DNA of 64,000 bases from Shewanella gaetbuli (GTDB lineage: Bacteria; Pseudomonadota; Gammaproteobacteria; Enterobacterales; Shewanellaceae), in assembly GCF_023284065.1 (NCBI RefSeq), contig NZ_JAKIKP010000001.1, positions 186,001 through 250,000 of the forward strand, read 5' to 3'. The translations under genes were made by a program, and so were the position numbers. The notes under the pieces are model-generated. The model saw nothing but the letters and a program-made list of their open reading frames with translations, was not told the origin of the DNA and searched no databases. The number at the start of each line of letters is the position of its first letter. The stretch's first letter is position 1. Below, one piece after another: positions 8,239-17,087 of the stretch.

Positions 8239-9489
8239 ATGGAAGAATTAGCAAAATTAGGACTAACCGTTAGCGAATTGCGCTTTGCGTTAGATACCTT
8301 CTATTTTTTAATCTCAGGTGCATTAGTAATGTGGATGGCAGCGGGTTTTGCCATGTTAGAAGCGGGTTTAGTTCGCTCTAAAAATACCACTGAAATTTTA
8401 ACTAAAAACGTCTGTTTATATTCTATTGCTTGTGTGATGTATCTGCTTGTGGGTTATAACATTATGTATGTTGATAACGCTGAAGGCGGAATCATCCCAT
8501 CATTTGCAGCCTTAATTGGTACCCAAGCTGAAGGCGCTGACCATGCATTAGAGTCAGATTTCTTCTTCCAAGTTGTGTTTGTTGCCACTGCAATGTCTAT
8601 TGTTTCAGGTGCAGTTGCTGAGCGTATGAGACTTTGGGCTTTCTTAACCTTCTCTGTCGTGTTAACGGGTGTTATTTATCCTATTGAAGGCTACTGGACA
8701 TGGGGCGGTGGTTTTGTTTCTGAAGCCGGTTTTGTTGACTTTGCTGGTTCTGGTATCGTGCATATGGCCGGTGCTGCAGCAGCTATTTCAGGTGTGTTAT
8801 TACTCGGCGCACGTAAAGGTAAATACGGTGCAAATGGCCAAGTGAATCCTATTCCTGGTTCAAATTTACCTATGGCTACATTAGGTATGTTTATCTTATG
8901 GATGGGTTGGTTCGGATTTAACGGTGGTTCTCAGTTATTAGTATCTGATGCTGAAAACGCTTCTGCTGTCGCTAAAATCTTTGTAAACACTAACTCTGCT
9001 GCGGCGTTTGGTGCAATTGCTGCGCTAATCGTGTGTAAAGTAGTTTGGGGTAAAGCTGATTTAACCATGATTCTGAATGGTGCATTAGCTGGTTTAGTGG
9101 CAATTACTGCTGACCCATTATCTCCTTCACTAATCATGGCGGGTGTTATTGGCCTTGTTGCTGGTGGCGTGGTTATCTTCTCAATTATCGGCTTTGACCG
9201 TATTAAAATTGATGACCCAGTAGGTGCGATTTCTGTTCACGGTGTCGCGGGCTTCCTAGGTTTAATGTTAGTGCCATTATCAAATGCTGATGCAAGCTTT
9301 GGTTCACAATTATTTGGTGCTGCTGTGATATTTGGTTGGGTTTTTGCTGCTTCATTTGTTGTGTGGTATATCCTGAAAGTGACCATGGGTATCCGAGTTT
9401 CAGAAGAAGAAGAGTACAATGGTATGGACGCTTCTGATTGTGGTATTGATGCTTACCCTGAGTTTGTAAGTGTTAAATCTGCAAGCTAA
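8239..9489 (+). CDS. amtB: Ammonium transporter AmtB
   Basis: A 416-residue polytopic Amt/Rh-family channel with about 11 membrane helices. The twin-histidine pore residues are visible in GSGIVHMAGAAA and SVHGVAGFLG, and the Amt signature MFILWMGWFGFNGGS lies between them. Unlike E. coli AmtB there is no obvious cleaved signal; the N-terminus starts with a short soluble stretch before the first helix, as in several marine Amt proteins. It is co-transcribed with glnK. A terminator follows at 9521. Confidence 0.95.
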   Translation: MEELAKLGLTVSELRFALDTFYFLISGALVMWMAAGFAMLEAGLVRSKNTTEILTKNVCLYSIACVMYLLVGYNIMYVDNAEGGIIPSFAALIGTQAEGADHALESDFFFQVVFVATAMSIVSGAVAERMRLWAFLTFSVVLTGVIYPIEGYWTWGGGFVSEAGFVDFAGSGIVHMAGAAAAISGVLLLGARKGKYGANGQVNPIPGSNLPMATLGMFILWMGWFGFNGGSQLLVSDAENASAVAKIFVNTNSAAAFGAIAALIVCKVVWGKADLTMILNGALAGLVAITADPLSPSLIMAGVIGLVAGGVVIFSIIGFDRIKIDDPVGAISVHGVAGFLGLMLVPLSNADASFGSQLFGAAVIFGWVFAASFVVWYILKVTMGIRVSEEEEYNGMDASDCGIDAYPEFVSVKSAS

Positions 9490-9520
9490 CAATTGTCAGT
9501 ATTAGTGGCATATTGTTAAA

Positions 9521-9546
9521 GCAGAGCCCTATGGCTCTGCTTTTTG
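9521..9546 (+). terminator. Terminator after glnK-amtB
   Basis: The perfect 8-bp stem GCAGAGCC/GGCTCTGC with a 4-base loop is followed by TTTTT. Confidence 0.92.
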
Positions 9547-9598
9547 CTTTTGGGCTATACTCATTATTGTCAAAGTCGCTATTGTGGAAAATCGAACC

Positions 9599-9916
9599 AT
9601 GAAAAACGTAATGTTGTCAGCTGTGTTGATAGTGGGTTTTATAATGAGCTTTGAATCTATCGCGGGACAAGTTGTGGTAAGAAAGTCTTCTGAACCATTT
9701 GATGCGTTTGCCGTAAGAGACCAAGTCGCCAAAGAGCATGAGTGGCAAGAAGCATTAAGAATGCAGCAACAAATTCAAATTTTACAAGCTTTGCCTAATG
9801 GTTGTATGCCGGTGGCGGTTCCTTATCGTTACTTTAATTGCCAAGGTTTGTCATATCGACCTTATCAATATCAAAACAAAGAGTTATTCATACAGATTGA
9901 CCCGCCGCGCCAATAA
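9599..9916 (+). CDS. Small secreted protein of unknown function
   Basis: About 105 residues starting at ATG 9599 (MKNVMLS). A clear signal peptide (about 1-23, ending ESIAG) is followed by a polar, Gln-rich helical stretch (HEWQEALRMQQQIQ) and then a Tyr/Pro-rich C-terminal part with two Cys (NGCMP, YFNCQG) that could form a disulfide in the periplasm. An in-frame GTG at 9584 would add five residues, but the signal peptide fits the ATG better. I do not recognise the family. It lies after the amtB terminator, so it is probably transcribed on its own. Confidence 0.65.
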   Translation: MKNVMLSAVLIVGFIMSFESIAGQVVVRKSSEPFDAFAVRDQVAKEHEWQEALRMQQQIQILQALPNGCMPVAVPYRYFNCQGLSYRPYQYQNKELFIQIDPPRQ

Positions 9917-10026
9917 ATCTTCAATAGAGCCTGTCAGCGTTTTACGTTGATATAGGTGACTTTTGGCTGAAATCTTCTTATTTGACTAAACTTATCTTAT
10001 TCGTATCTCGATTAAGAGGGGTTGGT

Positions 10027-11232
10027 ATGTACTTTTATACCGTTAACCAATACGTCAAAATGGCTGATTCACGCATTGTTATGTGGGGATTATTACTCTG
10101 TGCCACATTACTAATGGGGTGTCAGTCGACTCCCAAGTCAACGGCAAGTCGCGTCGATATAGATGCACTATTTTATGATGAGCTTTTTACTCCTGTCGAT
10201 ATTATCTCTCCTGAAGACATCTATGCATTGCCCCCGAGTGATATTGAACAAGTGAAACAGGCTTATTTTCGGGATAAAAGTATTAAGCACCATAGTCAAC
10301 CGCCCCATGAATGGTTAGCTAATTATATTGGTGCCCAAAAAGGTGGTTTTGAATATCGAGATCATTATACTCGGCCTGCTCACGAAACCATGACCAGTCG
10401 CCAAGGTAACTGTATGTCATTGGTGGTATTGTCGGCTGCGTTAGCTGAAGTGCTTAATGTGCCTGTGGAGTTTCAAGATATTGATGTCGAACCTATTTGG
10501 GATAAACGTGGTGGATTTTATTTGGTGAATGGTCATGTCAATTTGCTGTTATTCCCCACTAAAAATAGCAACGCATTGATGTTCAGAGAGAACAAGCTAT
10601 TAATTGATTTTTTACCCGAAAGAGCGATCAGAGGTTACAGCAGTGAGCGGGTTGATAAGCAGATGTTGACCGCCATGTATTATAACAATGTTGCAGCAGA
10701 AGCATTAGTGAAGCAAGAGTATGATTTAGCTTATGCGTTGATAAAGAAAAGCATTCAAATTGATTCAAGCTTTGGTTCTAATATTAATACATTAGCGGTT
10801 ATTTATCGTCATAAAGGAGATGATGCTAAGGCGGAGCAGGCTTATCGCACAGCGTTAAAAGTGAATCAAGAGGATGTCACCACACTGTTTAACTTAGCGC
10901 TGATTTTAGGTGAACAGAATCGGCTTGATGAATGGGCCGCAGTGCATAAAATTTTGGAATTAAATCGTATTAATAACCCTTTTTATTATTACGATATGGG
11001 GCAACAAGCATTTTTTGAGCAACAATATCAACAGGCGTTAACGTGGTACAAGCGGGCATTAGAAAAAGCGGATTATCGCCACGAGTTTTATTTTGGTTTG
11101 TCTCGAACGTATTGGGCAACAGGAAATGTTGGCTTAGCGAAAAAAAATATGCAAAAAGCGTTAGCATTGACCGTAGATGAAAATAATAAACGACGTTATC
11201 AAAGTAAGTTACAAGCGATGAAATTTAGATGA
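10027..11232 (+). CDS. TPR lipoprotein with transglutaminase-like domain
   Basis: About 401 residues. A late lipoprotein signal ends in LLMGC (Cys32). Residues about 90-200 look like a transglutaminase-like fold: QGNCMSL with Cys129, then NGHVN with His170 and an Asp region after it, in the order Cys...His typical of that superfamily. The C-terminal half holds four or five tetratricopeptide repeats (for example EAEALVKQEYDLAYALIKKSIQID-like spacing, and FNLALILGEQNRLDEW). The start is ATG 10027 after AAGAGGGG; an upstream TTG at 9982 lacks a ribosome site. It is likely an outer-membrane-facing scaffold or peptidase-like protein; catalytic activity is unproven. Confidence 0.75.
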   Translation: MYFYTVNQYVKMADSRIVMWGLLLCATLLMGCQSTPKSTASRVDIDALFYDELFTPVDIISPEDIYALPPSDIEQVKQAYFRDKSIKHHSQPPHEWLANYIGAQKGGFEYRDHYTRPAHETMTSRQGNCMSLVVLSAALAEVLNVPVEFQDIDVEPIWDKRGGFYLVNGHVNLLLFPTKNSNALMFRENKLLIDFLPERAIRGYSSERVDKQMLTAMYYNNVAAEALVKQEYDLAYALIKKSIQIDSSFGSNINTLAVIYRHKGDDAKAEQAYRTALKVNQEDVTTLFNLALILGEQNRLDEWAAVHKILELNRINNPFYYYDMGQQAFFEQQYQQALTWYKRALEKADYRHEFYFGLSRTYWATGNVGLAKKNMQKALALTVDENNKRRYQSKLQAMKFR

Positions 11233-11287
11233 CGTGTGAACGCTTACCACTCCATAAATAGAATGTGAGGGAGGCGAGTGGTGTTGG

Positions 11288-12139
11288 TTAATTATTTTGA
11301 GTCAGGGGTGTAAGTTTATTCATGATATCTTGGTATTGAGGACTTTGTTTAAATTGTGTAATGGCATCATCTACCAATTTTGCCGTTTGCTCGTTATGAC
11401 AAGCAATATAACGTGGTGCTGGTGGAAATAAATTTACCTGAGTGACTTTGGGAACAGATTTTAGTGTGGGCATAATGGCTTGCAGATAATACGCAAAAAT
11501 TCGCTGCTCCAAAATGATAACTTCAGTATGTTTGTTCATTAGCATGAGCACTTGGCTTTTTTGACTCGATAGCTCGCGATAATCAGGGTGGAGTTGAGAC
11601 AACTTATAAAATGCTTGCCCTAGAAATTGATTTGCATTTTGAAACCCCACTAACGGATAGCGGCGGAGATCATCTAACTCATTAATGTCTAATTGATGTT
11701 CAGTCAGAAAAAACACACTATTTTGATACTCAATTAAACTTTGAGTATGAAATAAATCCTCGGTATTAGCTGGGGAATTAATAATGCAATCAATATCTTT
11801 GTCTCTTACCATCTTCAGCGCTCTAAGGTTGGTGGCAAAAGTCACTCCTGCTAATGTTAATTGGCTCATTGTTAACGCTTCATCCAGTAATTCGTATTGA
11901 ATCCCCCCTTGTTGATCAACAAAAAAGTAGGGCTCGATACTATTACTGGTGGTGAAAGTGATTGGTTTTGAGCTCACATTTGAACAGCTAAAAAACAATA
12001 ACAATAGTGTCCAATGTGGTAAGTATTTGCTAAGGGGAGATGAGTGGTTATCGGTAAGTTGGAACGATAATGGCAAAATTCTTACCTCACATATTGAAAT
12101 CCATTTTGGGCGAAAAATTAACTTTACAATGAATAGCAT
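11288..12139 (-). CDS. Periplasmic solute-binding-like protein (family 3 type)
   Basis: Up to 283 residues. After a hydrophobic export segment (HWTLLLLFFSCS), the mature part resembles periplasmic amino-acid-binding proteins: ITFTTSNSIEPYFF at the start, LDEALTMSQ, then RALKMVRDKDIDCIINSP and the late IACHNEQTAKLVDDAITQFK. No transporter genes are adjacent, which is common for the stand-alone members found in Shewanella and Vibrio. The 12139 ATG has a poor ribosome site and gives an odd 35-residue charged leader. A TTG at 12076 lies 8 bases after GAGG and gives a more normal signal peptide, so I think it is the likelier start. Confidence 0.7.
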   Translation of the reverse strand: MLFIVKLIFRPKWISICEVRILPLSFQLTDNHSSPLSKYLPHWTLLLLFFSCSNVSSKPITFTTSNSIEPYFFVDQQGGIQYELLDEALTMSQLTLAGVTFATNLRALKMVRDKDIDCIINSPANTEDLFHTQSLIEYQNSVFFLTEHQLDINELDDLRRYPLVGFQNANQFLGQAFYKLSQLHPDYRELSSQKSQVLMLMNKHTEVIILEQRIFAYYLQAIMPTLKSVPKVTQVNLFPPAPRYIACHNEQTAKLVDDAITQFKQSPQYQDIMNKLTPLTQNN

Positions 12140-12432
12140 TAGCCCTGACTAAATTATAGCAGGGCTATGCGATGTTGCACGAGGTCAGTTTTGCTTTAAG
12201 GCTAGATAATGGCTGTTGTTGTTTGTGTTTTGAAATTTAACTTTATTATTTAAAATTATTATTTTATTGAAAACAGTTAGTTATATGTTTAATGTGTTAA
12301 AAATAATTAGTTGGTTGATTTGTCTTTTGATAATGGGTAAATTTTAATATCAATAGCGTTTAAATTTGAATAAATACAGGCAAACAATTGTAAATCGATT
12401 GAATATTGACCTGTAAAGCCGGAGTCGTATCT

Positions 12433-13485
12433 ATGCATTACCAAAATGATGATGTTCGCATCAACGAAATTAAAGAACTTTTACCCCCTGTAGCAATCTT
12501 AGAGCGTTTTCCGGCCTCTGAAAAAGCATCTGAAACGGTATTTAATGCCAGAGAGAATATCCATAACATTCTAACTAAGAAAGATGATCGCTTATTAGTT
12601 GTTATTGGCCCTTGTTCGATTCATGACCCTAAAGCGGCGTTAGAATATGGCCAACGTTTGGCAACCATGCGAGAAAAGTTTAAAGACCAGCTTGAAATAG
12701 TTATGCGAGTGTATTTTGAAAAACCTCGTACCACAGTGGGTTGGAAAGGGTTAATTAATGACCCTTATATGGATAATAGTTTCAAATTAAATGATGGTTT
12801 AAGAACCGCGCGTAAATTACTGGTTGATTTAAATGACAGTGGAGTCCCAACGGCGGGTGAATTCTTAGATATGATTACGCCTCAATATGTTGCTGACATG
12901 ATGTGTTGGGGAGCCATTGGAGCACGCACTACTGAGTCACAAGTTCATCGCGAGTTAGCTTCGGGCCTTTCTTGTCCTGTAGGGTTTAAAAACGGGACTG
13001 ATGGCACGATTAAAGTTGCCATCGATGCGATTGGTGCAGCCAGTGCACCTCACCACTTCTTATCTGTGACTAAATTTGGCCATTCAGCTATTGTCTCTAC
13101 TAAAGGTAATCCTGATTGTCATATTATTTTGCGTGGTGGGAAAAAACCAAACTACAGTGCTGACGACGTTGCAACTATTCAAACTCAATTAGCGGCATGT
13201 GATTTAGCTGATAATGTGATGATTGACTTTAGTCATGCGAATAGTGCTAAAGATTATACTCGTCAGATGATTGTAGCCAAAGATGTAGCAGGGCAAATTT
13301 CGGCTGGTAACAGTGGTATTTTTGGTGTCATGGTTGAAAGTCATTTAGTCGAAGGTCGGCAAGACATTATTGATGGCAAAGCAGCTTGTTATGGTCAAAG
13401 TGTTACTGATGCCTGTATAGGTTGGGACGATACTGAGTCACTATTGGCAACATTAAGCGACAGCGTGATTGCACGCCGAGCTTAG
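12433..13485 (+). CDS. aroG: 3-deoxy-7-phosphoheptulonate synthase (DAHP synthase), AroG type
   Basis: Catalyses the first step of the shikimate pathway, joining phosphoenolpyruvate and erythrose 4-phosphate. The 350-residue protein follows E. coli AroG almost residue by residue in the core: LLVVIGPCSIHDP, RVYFEKPRTTVGWKG, GARTTESQVHRE, GFKNGTDG and MIDFSHANS. The metal-binding Cys in GPCSIHDP is kept. ATG 12433 after GGAG gives the family length; the upstream TTG at 12406 is rejected. The N-terminus (YQNDDVRI.EIKELLPP) is that of the Phe-sensitive AroG branch. Phe feedback is inferred, not shown. Confidence 0.95.
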   Translation: MHYQNDDVRINEIKELLPPVAILERFPASEKASETVFNARENIHNILTKKDDRLLVVIGPCSIHDPKAALEYGQRLATMREKFKDQLEIVMRVYFEKPRTTVGWKGLINDPYMDNSFKLNDGLRTARKLLVDLNDSGVPTAGEFLDMITPQYVADMMCWGAIGARTTESQVHRELASGLSCPVGFKNGTDGTIKVAIDAIGAASAPHHFLSVTKFGHSAIVSTKGNPDCHIILRGGKKPNYSADDVATIQTQLAACDLADNVMIDFSHANSAKDYTRQMIVAKDVAGQISAGNSGIFGVMVESHLVEGRQDIIDGKAACYGQSVTDACIGWDDTESLLATLSDSVIARRA

Positions 13486-13543
13486 GTGAATACATTGTTT
13501 TATTTCATCTGTGGTTAAGATGAGCAAATACTGTTTAAACCAT

Positions 13544-13573
13544 AAAGGCGCTTTTTAGCGCCTTTATTTTTTT
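13544..13573. terminator. Terminator shared by aroG and the convergent small gene
   Basis: AAAGGCGCT pairs with AGCGCCTTT around a short T loop and is followed by ATTTTTTT. The small reverse-strand gene stops inside it at 13564. Confidence 0.88.
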
Positions 13574-13737
13574 GAGTTTTCAGCTAAGTATTCGTTTGCT
13601 TTAGCAAGTGTCCCAAATGCTGATATAAGGTTGTTGCGGCCTTTATCTTGCAGCTCAGGGTTACCAGATTCAATCATCATCCAAACCCAGGTTTGGATAA
13701 GTTGCAATGGTGGGTACGTGGTGTTGGTGCTATTCAC
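13564..13737 (-). CDS. Small 57-residue protein of unknown function
   Basis: I found this short gene by reading the reverse strand after aroG. GTG at 13737 lies 7 bases after AGGAAG, an excellent ribosome site, and the frame runs to TAA at 13564. The sequence begins VNSTNTTYPPLQLIQTWVWM and continues with a helical stretch (LQDKGRNNLISAFGTLAKANEYLA), so it looks like a compact two-helix protein. No signal peptide or membrane segment is seen. Coding potential is judged from the ribosome site and amphipathic composition. I do not recognise the family, and no function is offered. Confidence 0.6.
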   Translation of the reverse strand: MNSTNTTYPPLQLIQTWVWMMIESGNPELQDKGRNNLISAFGTLAKANEYLAENSKK

Positions 13738-14286
13738 GATAAAACTTCCTACAAATTATTTAACGCAAGTTAATATTTACTACTAATTGAGTAGGTGCCT
13801 GTAACCAGTCAGACAAGAGAGTAACAAATTACCAACGCAGACTTTACTACTATTTTGAAGAAAATGCATAATTTGTGTTATTGATACATAAAATTAATGC
13901 TTTCATCCTATAAGTTTTAGTCTGAGTAAGTCTTTCGGTTTATATCAAATAGAACGTTGTGTATCAATGTGTATCGATGCGTATTAATTATTATTGCTAA
14001 TGTGTCACTCATAGTTTGTAAGGTATTTATAGAGTCATTAACAGCCGCATGCGAAGTGGTTAGATAAAACAGAGTTAGTGAATTGTAGCCCTGTGCTGTT
14101 ATTGTTGAATAAGGTCATACTATCCTATCGCGCGCAATTGCGGGTAGAAGCTTAATCGACGCAAATAATGCTAGCCGTTAACATAAAACTAACTATATGA
14201 TTAATTTCAAACTCGATACACATCCATGCGTTGAAATATACACTCACATTCTAGCCCCTCAATAAACACTAGCCTATGGAGATAAC
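13738..14286. other. Long intergenic region before the ATM1-type transporter
   Basis: No gene of more than about 40 codons with a ribosome site is apparent in these 549 bases. One detail stands out: ATGTGTATCG near 13969 is the exact complement of CGATACACAT near 14215, a 10-bp inverted repeat about 240 bases apart. The left copy is preceded by a second TGTGTATC. This may be chance. The last 60 bases probably contain the promoter of the downstream gene. Confidence 0.4.
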
Positions 14287-16077
14287 ATGCGGCCATCTGC
14301 CTACATAGACGGACCTGTTGGTAAGTTAAATTGGAAGGTTTTTAGTTTACTAATTCCTTATCTATTTGAATTTAAATTAAGAGTTGCATTGGCAATGACG
14401 TGCTTAGTTATTGCTAAGCTGGCTAGTGTAGGCTTACCTTTTATATTAAAAGATCTTGTTGATACATTAAGTGCTGTTGATGCTCAAAAGGCATTAATTG
14501 CCGCCCCTATCGGTTTGGTTTTAGCCTATGGTGCCGTGCGCTTTTTAAACGTTATTATTGGTGAGGTTAGGGACACTCTGTTTGGTCGAGTAACAGAAAG
14601 AGCCATGAGGCGGTTAGGTTTAGCCGTTTTTGAACACTTACATCGATTAGATTTAGATTTTCACCTTGAAAGGCGCACTGGTGGCTTGTCGCGTGATATT
14701 GAGCGAGGTACCAGTGGCTTAAGCTTTTTGATGCGTTTTATGGTGTTTAATATTGCGCCAACCTTACTAGAAATTACCTTAGTTATTGGGATTTTCTTTT
14801 ATCAATATGGCATTGCCTTTTCGCTAATCACGTTTGCTGCGGTAGTGGCTTATATTGGTTATTCGATCATGGCAACAGAGTGGCGCACTGAGTTTGTGCG
14901 AGAAGCCGCAAGAGCGGATTCACTATCGAATACCCGTGCAATAGATAGCTTATTGAATTACGAAACCGTGAAGTATTTTAATAACGAGTCTTATGAATCT
15001 AAACGTTATGATGAAGCCTTAGCGGGCTGGGAAAGTGCTAAACGGAAGAATCGATTATCGTTATTTGCGCTCAATGCTGGACAAGCACTTATTATTGCAG
15101 TGGCAATGACCGCTATGATGGGACTTGCCGCTTATGAGGTCACTCAGTCAACAATGACCGTAGGTGATTTTGTACTAATAAATGCCTTTATGATGCAACT
15201 GTTTATTCCATTAAACTTTTTGGGCTTTGTCTATCGTGAAATACGTGGCGCATTGGCCAATATTGAGCGTATGTTCGATATTTTGGATAAACAGCCTAAA
15301 GTGGTGGATACAGAGGGTGTGCACACAAAAGAGGTCAATGTCGGCAGCTTAAAGTTTGAAGAGGTGAGTTTTCAATATAACGACCGACCTATTTTACAAG
15401 GGGTGAGTTTTGAGGTGCCTTTGGGTAAAAAAGTGGCCGTAGTGGGTGACAGCGGGGCAGGGAAATCGACCTTAATTAAGCTATTGTTTAGATTCTACGA
15501 TGTTGACCGCGGTTGTATCAGCATTAATGGACAAAATATTAAAGCGATGTCTTTACAATCATTAAGACGATTAATTGCCATAGTTCCTCAAGATACAGTG
15601 TTATTTAACGATACCTTGTATGCCAATATCCGTTATGGTCGGCCAGAAGCGACTCAGCAACAAATAGAACATGCCGCTAAAGTGGCACATTTAACTGAGT
15701 TTATTGAATCATTACCTGATAAATGGCAAACCAAGGTGGGTGAGCGTGGCTTAAAGTTATCAGGTGGCGAAAAGCAGCGGGTATCTATTGCCAGAGCAGT
15801 GTTAAAGTCAGCACCTTTTTTAGTATTTGATGAAGCGACATCATCTTTAGATAGCCGATCTGAGCAAGCTATTTTGAATGCATTGCGTGATGCGGCTAAG
15901 GGGCATACTAGTTTGGTCGTAGCCCATCGCCTGTCGACTATAATTGATGCCGATATGATTGTGGTATTAAGCCAAGGGAAAGTGGTTGAAACAGGTCACC
16001 ATACACAATTGATTAATGCGGGAGGACTTTATTCGCATTTATGGCGAATCCAAAATGAGCAATCAACCACAAATTAA
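14287..16077 (+). CDS. ATM1/HMT-type ABC exporter (half-transporter)
   Basis: A 596-residue inner-membrane ABC exporter with a fused membrane domain (about 30-320, six helices) and ATPase domain (about 350-590). Walker A is GDSGAGKST at 387-395, the signature is LSGGEKQR, and Walker B is FLVFDEAT followed by the H-loop in VAHRLST. The sequence LLNYETVKYFNNE in the membrane domain is the hallmark of the Atm1/ABCB7/HMT1 group, which exports glutathione-linked metal or sulfur compounds. It works as a homodimer. The gene stands alone after a long leader region. The exact substrate cannot be read from sequence. Confidence 0.88.
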   Translation: MRPSAYIDGPVGKLNWKVFSLLIPYLFEFKLRVALAMTCLVIAKLASVGLPFILKDLVDTLSAVDAQKALIAAPIGLVLAYGAVRFLNVIIGEVRDTLFGRVTERAMRRLGLAVFEHLHRLDLDFHLERRTGGLSRDIERGTSGLSFLMRFMVFNIAPTLLEITLVIGIFFYQYGIAFSLITFAAVVAYIGYSIMATEWRTEFVREAARADSLSNTRAIDSLLNYETVKYFNNESYESKRYDEALAGWESAKRKNRLSLFALNAGQALIIAVAMTAMMGLAAYEVTQSTMTVGDFVLINAFMMQLFIPLNFLGFVYREIRGALANIERMFDILDKQPKVVDTEGVHTKEVNVGSLKFEEVSFQYNDRPILQGVSFEVPLGKKVAVVGDSGAGKSTLIKLLFRFYDVDRGCISINGQNIKAMSLQSLRRLIAIVPQDTVLFNDTLYANIRYGRPEATQQQIEHAAKVAHLTEFIESLPDKWQTKVGERGLKLSGGEKQRVSIARAVLKSAPFLVFDEATSSLDSRSEQAILNALRDAAKGHTSLVVAHRLSTIIDADMIVVLSQGKVVETGHHTQLINAGGLYSHLWRIQNEQSTTN

Positions 16078-16400
16078 TGACCAGAATAGCCAGTAAAGCT
16101 TTAAATATGGTGTTTATTTAACTTATATAGGTATAATTAAATTAATTAAACTAGTTAAATTAGGTAAAATATTGGGGAGATTGTGAACGGCAACATCATC
16201 CATTATTATTAACTATCAGCATGGAAAATGAGTGAGTTGCATCGTCATAAGTAGGCTGAGTTAATAGATATTTAGCTGTATAAATTCATATTTTACCTTA
16301 AATTTAAATCAATATACCTTATGTTAATGATAGTCCATAATGGCGCTTACTTCATTGATATTGTTAGTAACACAGCGCCAATTACATACGGAGATGGCTG
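16078..16400. other. AT-rich intergenic region
   Basis: These 323 bases hold no convincing gene. A TATAAT box lies within TATAGGTATAATTAAATTAA near 16130. A GTG with GGGGAG just upstream opens only nine codons. TGGCGCT near 16342 is the complement of AGCGCCA near 16375, which may form a weak hairpin before the next gene. Confidence 0.4.
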
Positions 16401-16646
16401 ATGCAGAATTTACCTTTAATTGCAGCCTTAGAAGGTACTCAGCATAAAGTAAATACCGATTGGTTTGCTATTATGGCAATGCTTAAAACTCGGGATTTAT
16501 CAGAAGAAGAAATTAATAATATTTATAACGAGTTATGTGCAGGGTTGCGCGTAACAACTCGTGGTGTCACATTATGCAAGCAATCTGGTGATGACCAAAA
16601 TGAGCAAATTATAAAATCAACAGAAAACAAAGATTTACTTATTTAG
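16401..16646 (+). CDS. Small protein of unknown function
   Basis: 81 residues, starting at ATG 16401 with GGAG about 8 bases upstream. No signal peptide. Residues 1-55 look folded, with an acidic helix in the middle (DLSEEEINNIYNEL) and two Cys, and the tail is polar and charged (SGDDQNEQIIKSTENKD). No family was recognised. It is convergent with the next small gene, with a hairpin between them. Confidence 0.55.
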   Translation: MQNLPLIAALEGTQHKVNTDWFAIMAMLKTRDLSEEEINNIYNELCAGLRVTTRGVTLCKQSGDDQNEQIIKSTENKDLLI

Positions 16647-16663
16647 TGATACTAAACATGGGA

Positions 16664-16696
16664 TAGCCGTAAGGTGTCAGGGTGGTTTTACGGCTA
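16664..16696. terminator. Hairpin between two convergent small genes
   Basis: TAGCCGTAA (16664-16672) pairs with TTACGGCTA (16688-16696), loop of 15 bases. Its place between convergent 3' ends suggests a terminator, although there is no strong T run. Confidence 0.45.
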
Positions 16697-16729
16697 GGCT
16701 ATTGATTTAAAACTGGAGTTTTTTGAGGG

Positions 16730-16945
16730 TTACTTTTTTTGCCAGCCAAGGCAAATTAATCGAGTTTGATAACTTGTCGTCTCCAGCTTCTTTAATCGAG
16801 TGATTTTTCCATTATCAAAGCACACTTTCTCACCTTCTATTTCTGTAAGATGGTCACAGTTTTCACAGCTTAAACTTGCTTCTTTGCTGTTTAAAATTGA
16901 TGGCGATATTTTCAAGTTCAAAAGTTTATCCTTAATAACTGACAT
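16730..16945 (-). CDS. Small Cys-containing protein, possible zinc ribbon
   Basis: 71 residues. A central CENCDHL motif (C-x2-C), a further Cys in KVCFDNG and another in RLICLGW could together form a four-Cys metal site. The rest is basic and Lys-rich; there is no signal peptide or membrane helix. The start is ATG 16945. The family was not recognised. The C-x2-C...C...C layout is seen in many small zinc-binding accessory proteins, but metal binding is only an inference. Confidence 0.55.
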   Translation of the reverse strand: MSVIKDKLLNLKISPSILNSKEASLSCENCDHLTEIEGEKVCFDNGKITRLKKLETTSYQTRLICLGWQKK

Positions 16946-17087
16946 GAGTCAGATTGACTTGTGATCTGGTCCATGTTTTCGTTAAAGATGTGATCAAGTC
17001 TTCAATATAATTCTAGCCTATATTTTTCACTCTTCAAAGTTATACTTTTTAGGTATGGCGTACCCTTTGCGTATAGTGTTAAGTGAG

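Noticed and set aside
12360..12432. TyrR boxes upstream of aroG
   Set aside because: TGTAAA occurs, but without the properly spaced TTTACA partner.
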